The position numbers were made by a program, and so were the translations under genes. This document shows positions 18,056 through 26,267 of a stretch of 64,000 nt of DNA, one piece after another (position 1 is the first letter of the stretch; each line of letters starts with the position of its first letter). Origin of the DNA: Pedococcus bigeumensis (lineage in GTDB: Bacteria > Actinomycetota > Actinomycetes > Actinomycetales > Dermatophilaceae). The DNA lies in NCBI RefSeq assembly GCF_006438965.1, contig NZ_RCZM01000005.1:62001-126000 (forward strand), given 5' to 3'. Under the pieces are notes generated by a model that saw only the letters and a program-made list of their open reading frames with translations, was not told where the DNA came from and made no database searches.

Positions 18056-19279
18056 CTAGCCCGCGTGGACGTGGACGGTCTGGCCCACGTCGTCGAGCAT
18101 GGCGCGCAGGGTGTCGTAGTCGGGGTGACGCATCCGCACGTAGGCGTTGGCCATGTAGCCGGCCTCGACGGGCTGGGTGTGGTGACCCTGCGGCGGGAAG
18201 TGGGCGTCGATGATCCACTCGCCGTAGCGACCCTGGATGTCGTCGATGCCCGAGTAGCCGGTGATGTGCCCGTCGGCGTCGGGACGCAGCGCGATGATCC
18301 CGGCGGAGTAGGGCCGTCGCATCGCCTGCTCGGGGACGCCGTGCGTGATGACGTGCGCCCACTCGCGGTAGACGTCGACGTCGTTGCTCGCGGAGTAGAG
18401 GTCCCAGCACCCGACGCCGGGCGGCCGACAACCGATCTCGGAGAACTTGAGGCCCTTCGGCCCGTGGAACCACTCCATGTGCGTGGCGCTCGTCCCGATG
18501 CCGAGGGCCTCGCTGACGCGCGCGCCCATCGCGGCCACCTCGGCGTAGAAGGGCGAGTCGGCCATCCGGTTCGTGGTGGCGAACTGGGGTGAGATCCAGC
18601 GGCTGCGCATCGCCTCGAGGACGTTGGGGTAGTAGTGCGTGGTCCAGTCGTGGACGATCCGGCCGTCCTTGGCAATGGTGTCGTAGAAGCCCTCGTGGCC
18701 CTCGACGAACTCCTCGATGGCGATCGACGCCGCACCGTGCGAGCCGAACTCGGTGAGCGCGTGCGCGAGCTCGGTGTCGTTGTCGACCCGCATCGTGTCC
18801 TTGGCCCCGGCACCGTCACGGGGCTTGAGGATGAGCGGGTAGCCGACGGTCTCGGCGAAGGCCCACGCCTCGTGGGCATGGTCGACGGCGGCCGAGGCGG
18901 CGGTCGGCACGCCGACCTCGCGCAGGGCCTGCTTCATCGAGGGCTTGTCGCGGCACAGCCAGGTGGTGCGCACCGAGGTGCCGGGGATGCCGGTGGCCTC
19001 GCGGACCTGCGCCGCGACCATCGTGTGCGCCTCGACGGTCGCCTCGAGACCGTCCACCCACACCTTGGACTGGATGAACCGCACCGCCTCGGTCATGGCC
19101 CGCAGGTCGGTGACCGATCCGACCTTGTAGTAGCCGCTCATCGCGCCACGGAGCTCCTCGTCGAGGGTGTACTCGTCGGACTCCCCGATCCCGATGACGT
19201 TGGCCCCCACGGAGGCCAGGGCGAGGGCGAAGCGGCGCTGGTTGGCGGGGAACCCCGGCTCGACGAAGACGATGTTCAC
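18056..19279 (-). CDS. ATP-grasp ligase of unknown substrate
   Basis: About 407 residues from the GTG at 19279. ATP-grasp carboxylate-amine ligases activate a carboxylate as acyl phosphate and join it to an amine or thiol. Visible here: an N-terminal Rossmann-like part (NIVFVEPGFPANQRRF), the ATP-binding Lys in YPLILKPRDGAGAKDT, the hinge segment AIEEFVEGHEGF and the metal-binding region FSEIGCRPPGVG with Glu and Arg as in EIN-R motifs. First gene of the six-gene cluster. A -10 box TAGAGT (19292-19287) overlaps the menC stop codon and lies exactly 7 nt before the GTG, suggesting a leaderless transcript; a TTG at 19321 inside menC is less likely. Confidence 0.88.
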   Translation of the reverse strand: MNIVFVEPGFPANQRRFALALASVGANVIGIGESDEYTLDEELRGAMSGYYKVGSVTDLRAMTEAVRFIQSKVWVDGLEATVEAHTMVAAQVREATGIPGTSVRTTWLCRDKPSMKQALREVGVPTAASAAVDHAHEAWAFAETVGYPLILKPRDGAGAKDTMRVDNDTELAHALTEFGSHGAASIAIEEFVEGHEGFYDTIAKDGRIVHDWTTHYYPNVLEAMRSRWISPQFATTNRMADSPFYAEVAAMGARVSEALGIGTSATHMEWFHGPKGLKFSEIGCRPPGVGCWDLYSASNDVDVYREWAHVITHGVPEQAMRRPYSAGIIALRPDADGHITGYSGIDDIQGRYGEWIIDAHFPPQGHHTQPVEAGYMANAYVRMRHPDYDTLRAMLDDVGQTVHVHAG

Positions 19280-19289
19280 GGGCCCGACT

Positions 19290-20330
19290 CTATTGCCGTC
19301 GGCGGTCTGCGTCTTCGTCAAGGGTGTCCGAGCTGCTGGTCAGGTGCGAATGCGCCGCCTCGACCCGCGCGCGCCACCAGCCCTCACGCGCCGCCGACGC
19401 GGTCCAGCGGGTCAGCAAGGCCTCGTCGGGGGCGGCACGACCCACCGGGAGGGCGCCCCCGCGAGGGGTCAGCGAGTCCTTGCAGACGTCGCCCTCCAGC
19501 AGGGCCACGGTCCCCAGCCCGCACGCAAACGGGAGATCGGGCAGTGCTGCCGCCAGGGCAACCCCCGCAGCCATCCCCACCGACGTGTCGAGCGCCGAGG
19601 AGACCACGGCCGGGAGCCCGCAGTCGGCGACCACCTCCAGCGCACGGGCCACGCCTCCCAGCGGTGCCACCTTGACGACCACGAGGTCCGCGGCCTCCTC
19701 GCGCGCCACCCGGATCGGGTCCGCCGCCTTGCGGATCGACTCGTCGGCGGCGACCAACACGGCGATGCCGTTGCGTGCCAGCGCCAGGCGCAGCTCGCGC
19801 AGCTCGCTCACCTCCGCGCACGGCTGCTCCGCATACTCCAGCCCGTATGCCGCGAGCCTCCGCAGCGCGTCCGTTGCCTCGTCGACGGACCACCCGCCGT
19901 TCGCGTCCACCCGGATCCGCCCACCCGGCCCTATCGCATCGCGGACCGCAGCCACGCGGCATACGTCGTCCTCGATGCTCTGGCCCTGCTCGGCGACCTT
20001 GACCTTCGCGGTCGTCGCGCCGTCGAAGCGGGCCAGTACTCCGGCGACCTGGTCCGGGGCCACGGCGGGCACCGTCGCGTTGACGGGGATGCTGTCGCGC
20101 ATGGCGGCAGGCCACTGGCCCCACCCCGCCTCGATGGCGGCGGCCAGCCACCGGGAGGACTCGGCCGGCGGGTACTCGAGGAACGGGGAGAACTCGCCCC
20201 AGCCGGAAGGACCCTGCAGCAGGGCAGCCTCACGCACCATTACGCCCCGGAACCGGACCCGCATCGGGATGGACACCACCCGCAGCCCCGCGAGCAGCTC
20301 CTCGAGCGGGGGCAGGTCGGGGGCGGTCAT
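19290..20330 (-). CDS. menC: o-Succinylbenzoate synthase
   Basis: Enolase-superfamily dehydratase of menaquinone synthesis, 346 residues from the ATG at 20330 (an ATG at 20339 would add MGR; neither has a clear ribosome-binding site). Catalytic elements are in the expected order: the Lys pair in TTAKVKVAEQ, metal ligands Asp in RVDANGGWS, Glu in YAEQPC and Asp in VAADES, and the second catalytic Lys in VVVKVAPLGG. Its short length and the strand LEYAEQPC match actinobacterial MenC. Downstream the ATP-grasp gene begins 10 bases after the stop. Confidence 0.93.
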   Translation of the reverse strand: MTAPDLPPLEELLAGLRVVSIPMRVRFRGVMVREAALLQGPSGWGEFSPFLEYPPAESSRWLAAAIEAGWGQWPAAMRDSIPVNATVPAVAPDQVAGVLARFDGATTAKVKVAEQGQSIEDDVCRVAAVRDAIGPGGRIRVDANGGWSVDEATDALRRLAAYGLEYAEQPCAEVSELRELRLALARNGIAVLVAADESIRKAADPIRVAREEAADLVVVKVAPLGGVARALEVVADCGLPAVVSSALDTSVGMAAGVALAAALPDLPFACGLGTVALLEGDVCKDSLTPRGGALPVGRAAPDEALLTRWTASAAREGWWRARVEAAHSHLTSSSDTLDEDADRRRQ

Positions 20331-20392
20331 GCGCCCCATTGCAGCAGACGCGCCCGGACCGCGAGTGGCGGGCCGGGCGCGACGGTCGCGGG

Positions 20393-20953
20393 TCAGTGGT
20401 GGTCGTGGCTGCTGAGCTGGTTGCGGATCTCACCCGCGGGATAGAGCGTGCTGTGGACGTTGGCGTAGGTCGAGTCGGCCCGGATGGCGGCGAGCAGCTC
20501 GGAGAACTGTCCGGCGGTGATGCCCTGCGCGGCCGGCCCGATCACGTCACCTGCACTGAGCGTCCCGCTGACCTCGCCGGGGTTGGTCGTCGGACAGGCG
20601 GGGGTGCCTGCCGGACCGTTGCCGAGGTTGCTGCAGAGGAAGACGCTGACCCCGCCCGTCTGGGAGGGCGACCCGAAGTGGATGTGCGACTGGGTGACGG
20701 TGCCCTCGAGGTTGGCGTACCGCACCGTGTAGGCGATGGTGCCGGCGTCCGGGTTGATGCGCAGCCGGATCGAGCCGGACCCGCTCGTGGAGAGGGCCAA
20801 CGGCGTCTCGTGGTAGCCGCTGAGCCTCTCGGTGATGGTGAAGGACTTGTGGTTGCCATCTCCGGCTGAGGCGGCGGCGCCGACTCCGAGGACACCGACG
20901 GCACCCAGCCCCGCCGCTGACGCGATGACGCCCCACTTCTTGAGTGAGTTCAT
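20393..20953 (-). CDS. Secreted CHRD-domain protein
   Basis: 186 residues. A Sec signal peptide (KKWGVIASAAG then a hydrophobic stretch ending AAASAGDG) is followed by a single CHRD domain (FTITERLSGYHETP to IRNQLSSHDHH), a beta-rich extracellular domain first named in chordin, with the typical SHIHFG and AGEIRNQL segments and a His-rich tail. Bacterial members are secreted proteins without a proven role. The ATG at 20953 is chosen because AGGAGG sits 6 nt upstream; the frame is open further upstream to 21307 but without signal features. It is divergent from the glutathione peroxidase gene. Confidence 0.87.
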   Translation of the reverse strand: MNSLKKWGVIASAAGLGAVGVLGVGAAASAGDGNHKSFTITERLSGYHETPLALSTSGSGSIRLRINPDAGTIAYTVRYANLEGTVTQSHIHFGSPSQTGGVSVFLCSNLGNGPAGTPACPTTNPGEVSGTLSAGDVIGPAAQGITAGQFSELLAAIRADSTYANVHSTLYPAGEIRNQLSSHDHH

Positions 20954-21013
20954 GCAGACCTCCTGGACAGTTCTCTCGAGCGCGTCTCCTGGCCCGATCT
21001 CCATGAAGATGCG

Positions 21014-21035
21014 CCGGGACGGGAATCCGTCCCGG
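21014..21035. other. Hairpin in the CHRD/glutathione peroxidase divergent region
   Basis: A perfect 9-bp inverted repeat CCGGGACGG / CCGTCCCGG with a GAAT loop lies about 60 bases upstream of the CHRD start. In that position on the minus strand it could be part of the 5' untranslated leader or an operator. The 238-base divergent region 20954-21191 otherwise holds only the CHRD ribosome-binding site and no clear -35/-10 pair. Confidence 0.45.
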
Positions 21036-21191
21036 TAGTTGCTACGAATCCCCCTCAGCAGGAGTTCATCGCTCCTGCCCGAACAAGGCCCCGAAATGGG
21101 CCCAGACCCGGCCAGTCGCCCCCGAACCACACGGTTCCCCCGAACTGCGCATACTTGTCCAAGGCCCCACCACCCCACGAAAGGCGCCCCA

Positions 21192-21674
21192 GTGCCGACT
21201 CTCTCCGACTTCACCGCCACCACCCTCACCGGTGAGGAGCAGCCGCTGTCCGCGTATGACGGCAAGGTCGCCCTCGTCGTCAACACCGCCAGCGAGTGCG
21301 GCTTCACGCCCCAGCTCGAGGGCCTGGAGAAGCTCTACGACGAGTACGAGGACAAGGGCCTGGTCGTGCTCGGCTTCCCGTGCAACCAGTTCGGTGGCCA
21401 GGAGCCCGGTGACGAGGCCCAGATCGGTGAGTTCTGCCAGCGCAACTACGGGGTGACCTTCCCGATGTTCGCCAAGGTCGATGTGAACGGCGACGACGCC
21501 CACCCGGTCTTCGACTGGCTAAGGTCGGAGAAGAGCGGCCTGCTGGGCGGCAAGATCAAGTGGAACTTCACCAAGTTCCTCGTCGGCCGCGACGGCAAGG
21601 TCATCAAGCGCTACGGCTCGACCACCAAGCCCGAGGACATCGCCAAGGACCTCGAGGCAGCGCTCGCCGCCTAG
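21192..21674 (+). CDS. Glutathione peroxidase-family thiol peroxidase
   Basis: 160 residues from the GTG at 21192. Reduces hydroperoxides with a catalytic Cys; in actinobacteria the reductant is more likely thioredoxin or mycothiol than glutathione. The active-site motif NTASECGFTPQ (Cys near residue 36), the GFPCNQFGGQEPG loop with a second Cys and the Trp/Asn of KWNFTKFLV are present. The catalytic codon is TGC, so it is a Cys, not a selenocysteine, enzyme. AAGG lies about 8 nt before the GTG. The 3' end overlaps the convergent VOC gene by 4 bases. Confidence 0.92.
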   Translation: MPTLSDFTATTLTGEEQPLSAYDGKVALVVNTASECGFTPQLEGLEKLYDEYEDKGLVVLGFPCNQFGGQEPGDEAQIGEFCQRNYGVTFPMFAKVDVNGDDAHPVFDWLRSEKSGLLGGKIKWNFTKFLVGRDGKVIKRYGSTTKPEDIAKDLEAALAA

Positions 21675-22075
21675 CGGTCGCGGCTGGACAGCACGCAGAA
21701 CTCGTTGCCCTCGGGGTCGGCCAGGACCGTCCAGGTGACGTCGTCGCCCTGCCCGACGGCCGCCAGGGTCGCGCCCCGCTCGAGGAGCGCCGCAATCTCG
21801 GCGTCGCGGTCCTGGCTGGTGTGCGGCGCGAGGTCGATGTGCAGCCGGTTCTTGACCGTCTTGCCCTCGGGGACCGGCACGAAGACCAGTCCCTGGGCCT
21901 GCCGCAGCCAGGTCGCGCCGTCCTCGATCACGTCCTCGCTCATGTGCTTCGGGATCACCGCGACCTCGTGCTCGTCCTCGTAGACGATCTGGAAGTCCAG
22001 GGTCTGCGCCCACCAGCGCGCCTGGGCGGCGATGCCGTGACAGTCGATGACCACGGTGTACCAGCGAAGTGCCAT
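21671..22075 (-). CDS. VOC (glyoxalase-like) domain protein
   Basis: 134-residue single VOC-domain protein (RWYTVVIDCHGIAAQARWW at the start, VLADPEGNEFCVLS at the end). Relatives are annotated glyoxalase/bleomycin-resistance-like; no substrate can be assigned. A -10 box TAGCGT (22087-22082) lies 6 nt before the ATG with no ribosome-binding site, suggesting a leaderless transcript. Convergent with and overlapping the peroxidase gene; divergent from menB. Confidence 0.85.
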   Translation of the reverse strand: MALRWYTVVIDCHGIAAQARWWAQTLDFQIVYEDEHEVAVIPKHMSEDVIEDGATWLRQAQGLVFVPVPEGKTVKNRLHIDLAPHTSQDRDAEIAALLERGATLAAVGQGDDVTWTVLADPEGNEFCVLSSRDR

Positions 22076-22141
22076 GGCTCGACGCTATGACCTCCCGCTG
22101 ACGCCGGCCACCGCGCAGCCCGTCCCATCCACAAGCGGTGG

Positions 22142-22195
22142 GGTATGCCGCGGGGGCGACCACGCGGCATACCTCGCCGTGCGCGCGGCTAGGCT
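22142..22195 (+). promoter_or_regulatory. menB promoter with an 11-bp inverted repeat
   Basis: Inverted repeat GGTATGCCGCG (22142-22152) and CGCGGCATACC (22163-22173), 10-base loop, lies just upstream of a -10 box TAGGCT (22190-22195). The GTG start of menB begins 7 nt after the -10, so transcription and translation would start together. Each arm carries the GTATGCC heptamer that is over-represented in the window. Whether the repeat is an operator or a product of that heptamer is unknown. Confidence 0.5.
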
Positions 22196-22202
22196 CGCGC
22201 AG

Positions 22203-23141
22203 GTGAGCGAGCAGCCTGTGGTGAGCCAGACGTTCGACCCGGATGCGTGGGACGCGGTGGACGGGTTCGAGTTCACCGACATCACCTACCACCGGGCGCG
22301 CGAGGTCGGGGCCGTGCGGATCGCGTTCGACCGGCCCGAGGTGCTGAACGCGTTCCGGCCGCACACGGTCGACGAGCTCTACCAGGCTCTCGACCACGCG
22401 CGTCGGACGCCCGACGTCGGCGTCGTCTTCCTGACCGGCAACGGTCCGGGGCCGGACGGGACGGGCAGCGAGGGGCAGTGGGGGTTCTGCTCCGGCGGCG
22501 ACCAGCGGATCCGTGGGCGGTCGGGCTACCAGTACGCGCAAGGCGACACCGCCGAGACGGTCGACGAGCGGCGGGTCAAGGCCGAAGGTGGGCGGCTGCA
22601 CATCCTCGAGGTGCAGCGCCTCATCCGCACCATGCCCAAGGTCGTCATTGCCCTGGTCAACGGCTGGGCGGCCGGCGGCGGGCACTCGCTGCACGTCGTC
22701 TGCGACCTGACCATGGCCAGCCGGGAGCACGCGCGGTTCAAGCAGACCGATGCCGACGTGGGCTCGTTCGACGGCGGCTACGGCTCGGCCTACCTCGCCA
22801 AGATGGTCGGCCAGAAGTTCGCCCGCGAGATCTTCTTCCTCGGCCGCACCTACACCGCGGACGACATGCACCGGATGGGCGCGGTCAACCTCGTCAGCGC
22901 GCACGCCGAGCTCGAGTCGGACGCTCTCCAGGTGGCCCGGGAGATCATGGGCAAGAGCCCGCAGGCGCAGCGGATGCTGAAGTTCGCGTTCAACCTGCTC
23001 GACGACGGGCTAATGGGCCAACAGGTCTTTGCCGGTGAGGCGACCCGGCTGGCGTACATGACCGACGAGGCCGTGGAGGGGCGCGACCAGTTCCTCGAGA
23101 AGCGCGACCCCGACTGGTCCCCCTTCCCCTGGTACTTCTGA
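22203..23141 (+). CDS. menB: 1,4-Dihydroxy-2-naphthoyl-CoA synthase
   Basis: Crotonase-superfamily enzyme that closes the naphthoquinone ring from o-succinylbenzoyl-CoA; 312 residues from the GTG at 22203. MenB signatures include ITYHRAREVGAVRIAFDRPEVLNAFRP, the oxyanion-hole region CSGGDQRIRG, NGWAAGGGHSLHVVCDLTMAS and the catalytic Asp/Tyr-type segment SFDGGYGSAYLA, with the conserved C-terminus DPDWSPFPWYF. It starts without a ribosome-binding site, 7 nt after a -10 box. Its substrate is made by menE (24657). Confidence 0.96.
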   Translation: MSEQPVVSQTFDPDAWDAVDGFEFTDITYHRAREVGAVRIAFDRPEVLNAFRPHTVDELYQALDHARRTPDVGVVFLTGNGPGPDGTGSEGQWGFCSGGDQRIRGRSGYQYAQGDTAETVDERRVKAEGGRLHILEVQRLIRTMPKVVIALVNGWAAGGGHSLHVVCDLTMASREHARFKQTDADVGSFDGGYGSAYLAKMVGQKFAREIFFLGRTYTADDMHRMGAVNLVSAHAELESDALQVAREIMGKSPQAQRMLKFAFNLLDDGLMGQQVFAGEATRLAYMTDEAVEGRDQFLEKRDPDWSPFPWYF

Positions 23142-23163
23142 CCGAACGCCTTCGGTTGCGGCG

Positions 23164-24096
23164 TCAGTGCCAGGCCGCCATCACACGGTAGGGGTCGAGG
23201 AACTGGTCCTGCCTGGTGGGGTTCTCGAGCAGGATCCAGGAGACGTTGTCGACGGCGACGGCCTGACACAGGGCGCGCGCGAGCGCGCGGTCGAGCCCCG
23301 CCGCGGCGACGAGCTGGTCCAGCCGGCGACCCAGAGCGCGCTCCGGGTCGCCCGTCGCGAGGGCGTCCTGCCAGCGGTTGCGCAGCGGCGCGATGACGTC
23401 GAGCTCGGCCGGGCCCGCCGACGGCAGCGGGTCGATCACCCGCCAGCCGGCATCCCCTGAGTCGGCCGCTTCCGGGCGGGTGTGCAGCACGTTGCAGTAG
23501 TGCAGGTCACCGTGCACGGCCGGCCACGGCCCGTTGGCCTCGATGTGCGCGGCCACCGAGGACAACGTGTCCAGCGCGAGGTCGAAGTCCCGGCGGGTGA
23601 GCCCCTCCACGGACAGGTCGCGCCGAGCGCGGACGTGGCTCCTGATTCGCCGGAGCTCGTCGGCCATGCTCGGCACCCCATCGGGAGCCTGCACCTGCGC
23701 GAAGCCGCCGATGAAGCCGCCGATCACCTCGGTCGCGGCGTCGACGTCAGCCTCGCCCTCGAGGTCGCGACCGGGGTCCAGAGCCTCGAGAAGGGGGGCT
23801 CCCGTCCCGGGGACGTGCCGCACGAGCTCGACGACACCCGGGCCCTGCCAGGCACGCAGGACGAGTCCTTCAGCGCGCATGCGGGGGTCGTCCTCGCTGA
23901 GCTTGAGGACCCACGGCTCCCCAGCCGGCCCACGCACCGGCCAGACCACCGAGACGTAGCCCCACATCGGTTCACCCGCTGGTTCGAGGGACCAGTCCCT
24001 CGCCAGCCCTGCAGCGACCGAGCCCAGCGATCGGGCCCACTGCAGCTGCCCGTCGCCACGGCTCGCGACGAACGGCTCGGGCACGGTCCAGGTCAT
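23164..24096 (-). CDS. APH-fold phosphotransferase, streptomycin 6-kinase-like (APH(6)/hydroxyurea family)
   Basis: 310 residues with a protein-kinase-like fold. N-lobe Lys in EPWVLKLSEDD, the segment GLVLRAWQGPGVVELV and PLLEALDPGRDL resemble APH(6)-type enzymes (family PF04655); the catalytic loop is AVHGDLHYCNVLH (Asp, Asn) and the metal Asp is in WRVIDPLPSAGPAELD. Such genes are widespread in actinobacterial chromosomes and usually are not acquired resistance determinants, so phosphorylation of streptomycin or any drug is not implied. Convergent with menB, with a 22-base gap. Confidence 0.78.
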   Translation of the reverse strand: MTWTVPEPFVASRGDGQLQWARSLGSVAAGLARDWSLEPAGEPMWGYVSVVWPVRGPAGEPWVLKLSEDDPRMRAEGLVLRAWQGPGVVELVRHVPGTGAPLLEALDPGRDLEGEADVDAATEVIGGFIGGFAQVQAPDGVPSMADELRRIRSHVRARRDLSVEGLTRRDFDLALDTLSSVAAHIEANGPWPAVHGDLHYCNVLHTRPEAADSGDAGWRVIDPLPSAGPAELDVIAPLRNRWQDALATGDPERALGRRLDQLVAAAGLDRALARALCQAVAVDNVSWILLENPTRQDQFLDPYRVMAAWH

Positions 24097-24135
24097 GGGC
24101 AGCCACCCTGCCTCATGCCGACATCGCAGCGCCGG

Positions 24136-24588
24136 TCAGCCGGAGCCGCCGAGATCGACCTCGTAGGCCTCGTAGACCAGGTCGGCCCCCGCCTGCCGGT
24201 GTCGCACCAGCTGCCCCATCAGGGTGGTGACCTCCTCGCGGAAGGCAGGCAGGTCGGCGATGGTGCCGCCGTGCTCCAGGACGGCGAGGTAGCCGCCGAT
24301 GGCGTCCGCATAGCTCGCGTGCTCGCCGGTCAACCGGTCCACCGCCGCGATCAGCCGCGGCGCCCCGTGCCGCACCCCGTCGTAGATCCCGCCAGGTCGT
24401 TCGGTCAGCGTGACGTGGTCCTGGAAGTCGTGCGACAGCTCGGCCAGCGCGGCCCGCACCCGCTCGCGCCAGGCGCCGCCGCGCGCGATCGGCGAGGCAA
24501 GGGCGTCGTCCACGGCTGCGACCGAGTCGCGCAGCTCACCGCGATGGGCGCGCACGCGTTCGATGTAGGCCGCGAAGTCGGCGTCCAT
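24136..24588 (-). CDS. Small helical protein, hemerythrin-like (HHE) candidate
   Basis: 150 residues, mostly helix. His and Glu residues are spaced along the helices (RAHRGELRD, LSHDFQDHVTLTE, LTGEHASYAD, LVRHRQAGADLVYEAYEVD), consistent with a di-iron hemerythrin-like bundle, though I cannot confirm every ligand. The ATG at 24588 is chosen because AGGAGG lies 5 nt upstream. It lies between the phosphotransferase gene and menE, divergent from menE. Function unknown. Confidence 0.6.
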   Translation of the reverse strand: MDADFAAYIERVRAHRGELRDSVAAVDDALASPIARGGAWRERVRAALAELSHDFQDHVTLTERPGGIYDGVRHGAPRLIAAVDRLTGEHASYADAIGGYLAVLEHGGTIADLPAFREEVTTLMGQLVRHRQAGADLVYEAYEVDLGGSG

Positions 24589-24656
24589 GGCACCTCCTGT
24601 CGGTCCATGGTCCCGCCGCAGGACGGGCCCGTCCACCCGACGGCTAACCTGACCGC

Positions 24657-25916
24657 GTGACGTCGCTGCGACCGCTGGCCATCCCCGCCGGTCCCGGTGC
24701 AGTGGCAGTGCTGCCAGCGCTCCGCCAGGCCCTCGACGGCGAGTTCGCCGTCCTCCCGTATGCCGCGGGCGGACAGCCGCCGGACGTCGCCGACGCCTCG
24801 GTTCCCGAGGCTGCGGTTTCCGACGCTGCGGATCCCGAGGCTGCGGTCCCGGACGGGACCGCCCTGGTGGTCGGGACGTCCGGCTCGACCGGCACCCCCA
24901 AGCTCGCGATGCTCTCGGCCTCAGCGCTCGCCGCGAGCGCGACGGCCACGCACGATCGGCTGGGCGGACCCGGATCCTGGTTGCTCGCGATGCCTCCCCA
25001 CCACATCGCCGGCGTCCAGGTGTTGTTGCGGTGCCTCTCCGCCGGCACCGAGCCCGGCTTCGTGGACCTCTCGGAGGGCTTCACCGCGGACACCTTCGTC
25101 GCGGCGTCCACGACCTTCCACGGGGACCGTCGTTACACGGCCCTCGTTCCCACCCAGCTGGCCCGCCTGCTCGACGACGAGCGCGCCACGACGGCCCTCG
25201 CCGGCTTCGACGCCGTGCTCGTCGGCGGCGCCGCCAGCCCGCCGGCGCTGCTGGACCGCGCCCGTGCAGCGGGGGTCAGCGTCGTCACCACCTACGGCAT
25301 GAGCGAGACGTGCGGCGGCTGCGTCTATGACGGCGTCCCGCTCTCCGACACGCAGATCCGCGTCGATGGTGACGGACGGATCCACCTGGCCGGCGCCACC
25401 CTCGCCACGGGCTACCTCGGGCGCGCCGACCTGACCGCCGCGGCTTTTCGCACCGACGAGGACGGGCGCCGGTGGTTCCGCACCGACGACGTGGGCCACC
25501 TCGACGATGACGGACGCTGGCACGTCGACGGGCGCCTCGACGACCTCATCACGACGGGTGGCCTGAAGGTCGCGCCGCGGCTCGTCGAGGACGCCCTGGC
25601 CGCCCTTCCCGGTATCGCCGAGGCCGTCGTGGTCGCTACTCCCGACGAGCACTGGGGCCAGGCCGTCAGCGCCGCAGTCGTCCTGGCCCCCGCCGACCGG
25701 GCCACCGACCGAGCCGTCGACCCAGCCGTCGACCCAGCGGCCCCCGCCGCAGGCCCCGCGGCACCCACGCTGCGCGAGCTGCGCGACCTGCTGCGCGGCA
25801 TACTGCCGGCGCATGCGCTGCCACGACGGCTGCTGGTGCTGCCCGCGCTGCCCCTGCGCGGACCGGGCAAGCCGGACCGCTCGGCGGTCGCCGCACTCTT
25901 CGCCGACGGCGCGTGA
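24657..25916 (+). CDS. menE: o-Succinylbenzoate-CoA ligase
   Basis: Acyl-adenylate-forming enzyme activating o-succinylbenzoate; 419 residues, short like other actinobacterial MenE. The ATP-binding loop VVGTSGSTGTPKLAM, TTYGMSETCGGCVYDG, the hinge Asp in WFRTDDVGHLDDDG, GRLDDLITTGGLKVAP and the C-terminal catalytic Lys in LRGPGKPDRSAV are present. Two short repetitive stretches, VPEAAVSDAADPEAAVPD near residue 50 and DRATDRAVDPAVDPAAPAA near 345, are insert-like and probably flexible. Start is GTG, 6 nt after a -10 box TAACCT (24645-24650), without a ribosome-binding site. Confidence 0.93.
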   Translation: MTSLRPLAIPAGPGAVAVLPALRQALDGEFAVLPYAAGGQPPDVADASVPEAAVSDAADPEAAVPDGTALVVGTSGSTGTPKLAMLSASALAASATATHDRLGGPGSWLLAMPPHHIAGVQVLLRCLSAGTEPGFVDLSEGFTADTFVAASTTFHGDRRYTALVPTQLARLLDDERATTALAGFDAVLVGGAASPPALLDRARAAGVSVVTTYGMSETCGGCVYDGVPLSDTQIRVDGDGRIHLAGATLATGYLGRADLTAAAFRTDEDGRRWFRTDDVGHLDDDGRWHVDGRLDDLITTGGLKVAPRLVEDALAALPGIAEAVVVATPDEHWGQAVSAAVVLAPADRATDRAVDPAVDPAAPAAGPAAPTLRELRDLLRGILPAHALPRRLLVLPALPLRGPGKPDRSAVAALFADGA

Positions 25917-25928
25917 CACGATGGGGCG

Positions 25929-26207
25929 ATGATCCGGCTGCTCCCGTGGCTGCTGACGATCGCGGTGACCGTCTACGCCGTCGTCGACTGCATCCAGACC
26001 GACGACGCCCAGGTCAGAGGACTGCCCAAGCTCCTGTGGCTGCTGCTGATCCTGCTGTTCCCCATCGTGGGCTCGATCGCGTGGTTCATCGCCGGACGGC
26101 CGCAGCGGGGAACCGCCGGTCGCGGACCGACCGGGCGTGGGCCATCTCACCGGCCGCCGCCCCCGCGTGGCCCCGACGACGACCCGGACTTCCTCCGTAG
26201 GCTCTGA
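25929..26207 (+). CDS. Small membrane protein with PLDc_N-type domain
   Basis: 92 residues with two membrane helices (LLPWLLTIAVTVYAVVDCIQ and LLWLLLILLFPIVGSIAWFIAGRP), matching the phospholipase D N-terminal/PLDc_N membrane domain, followed by a basic, Gly/Pro-rich cytoplasmic tail. It lacks any catalytic phospholipase part. It begins 12 bases after menE and precedes menA, so it may be co-transcribed with them; a role in quinone synthesis is not established. A weak -10 (CACGAT) lies 6 nt before the ATG. Confidence 0.8.
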   Translation: MIRLLPWLLTIAVTVYAVVDCIQTDDAQVRGLPKLLWLLLILLFPIVGSIAWFIAGRPQRGTAGRGPTGRGPSHRPPPPRGPDDDPDFLRRL

Positions 26208-26267
26208 GCAGCAGCACGTCGCACCACCCACCCTGCCCGCACCACCGCGAGTGAGAACACCACCCGA

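Noticed and set aside
21192-21674. Selenocysteine in the glutathione peroxidase
   Set aside because: The active-site codon is TGC, a normal Cys, and no SECIS-type hairpin is needed.
23164-24096. Acquired aminoglycoside resistance gene
   Set aside because: The APH(6)-like fold is common in chromosomal actinobacterial genes; codon use and context match the rest of the window and no mobile element flanks it.
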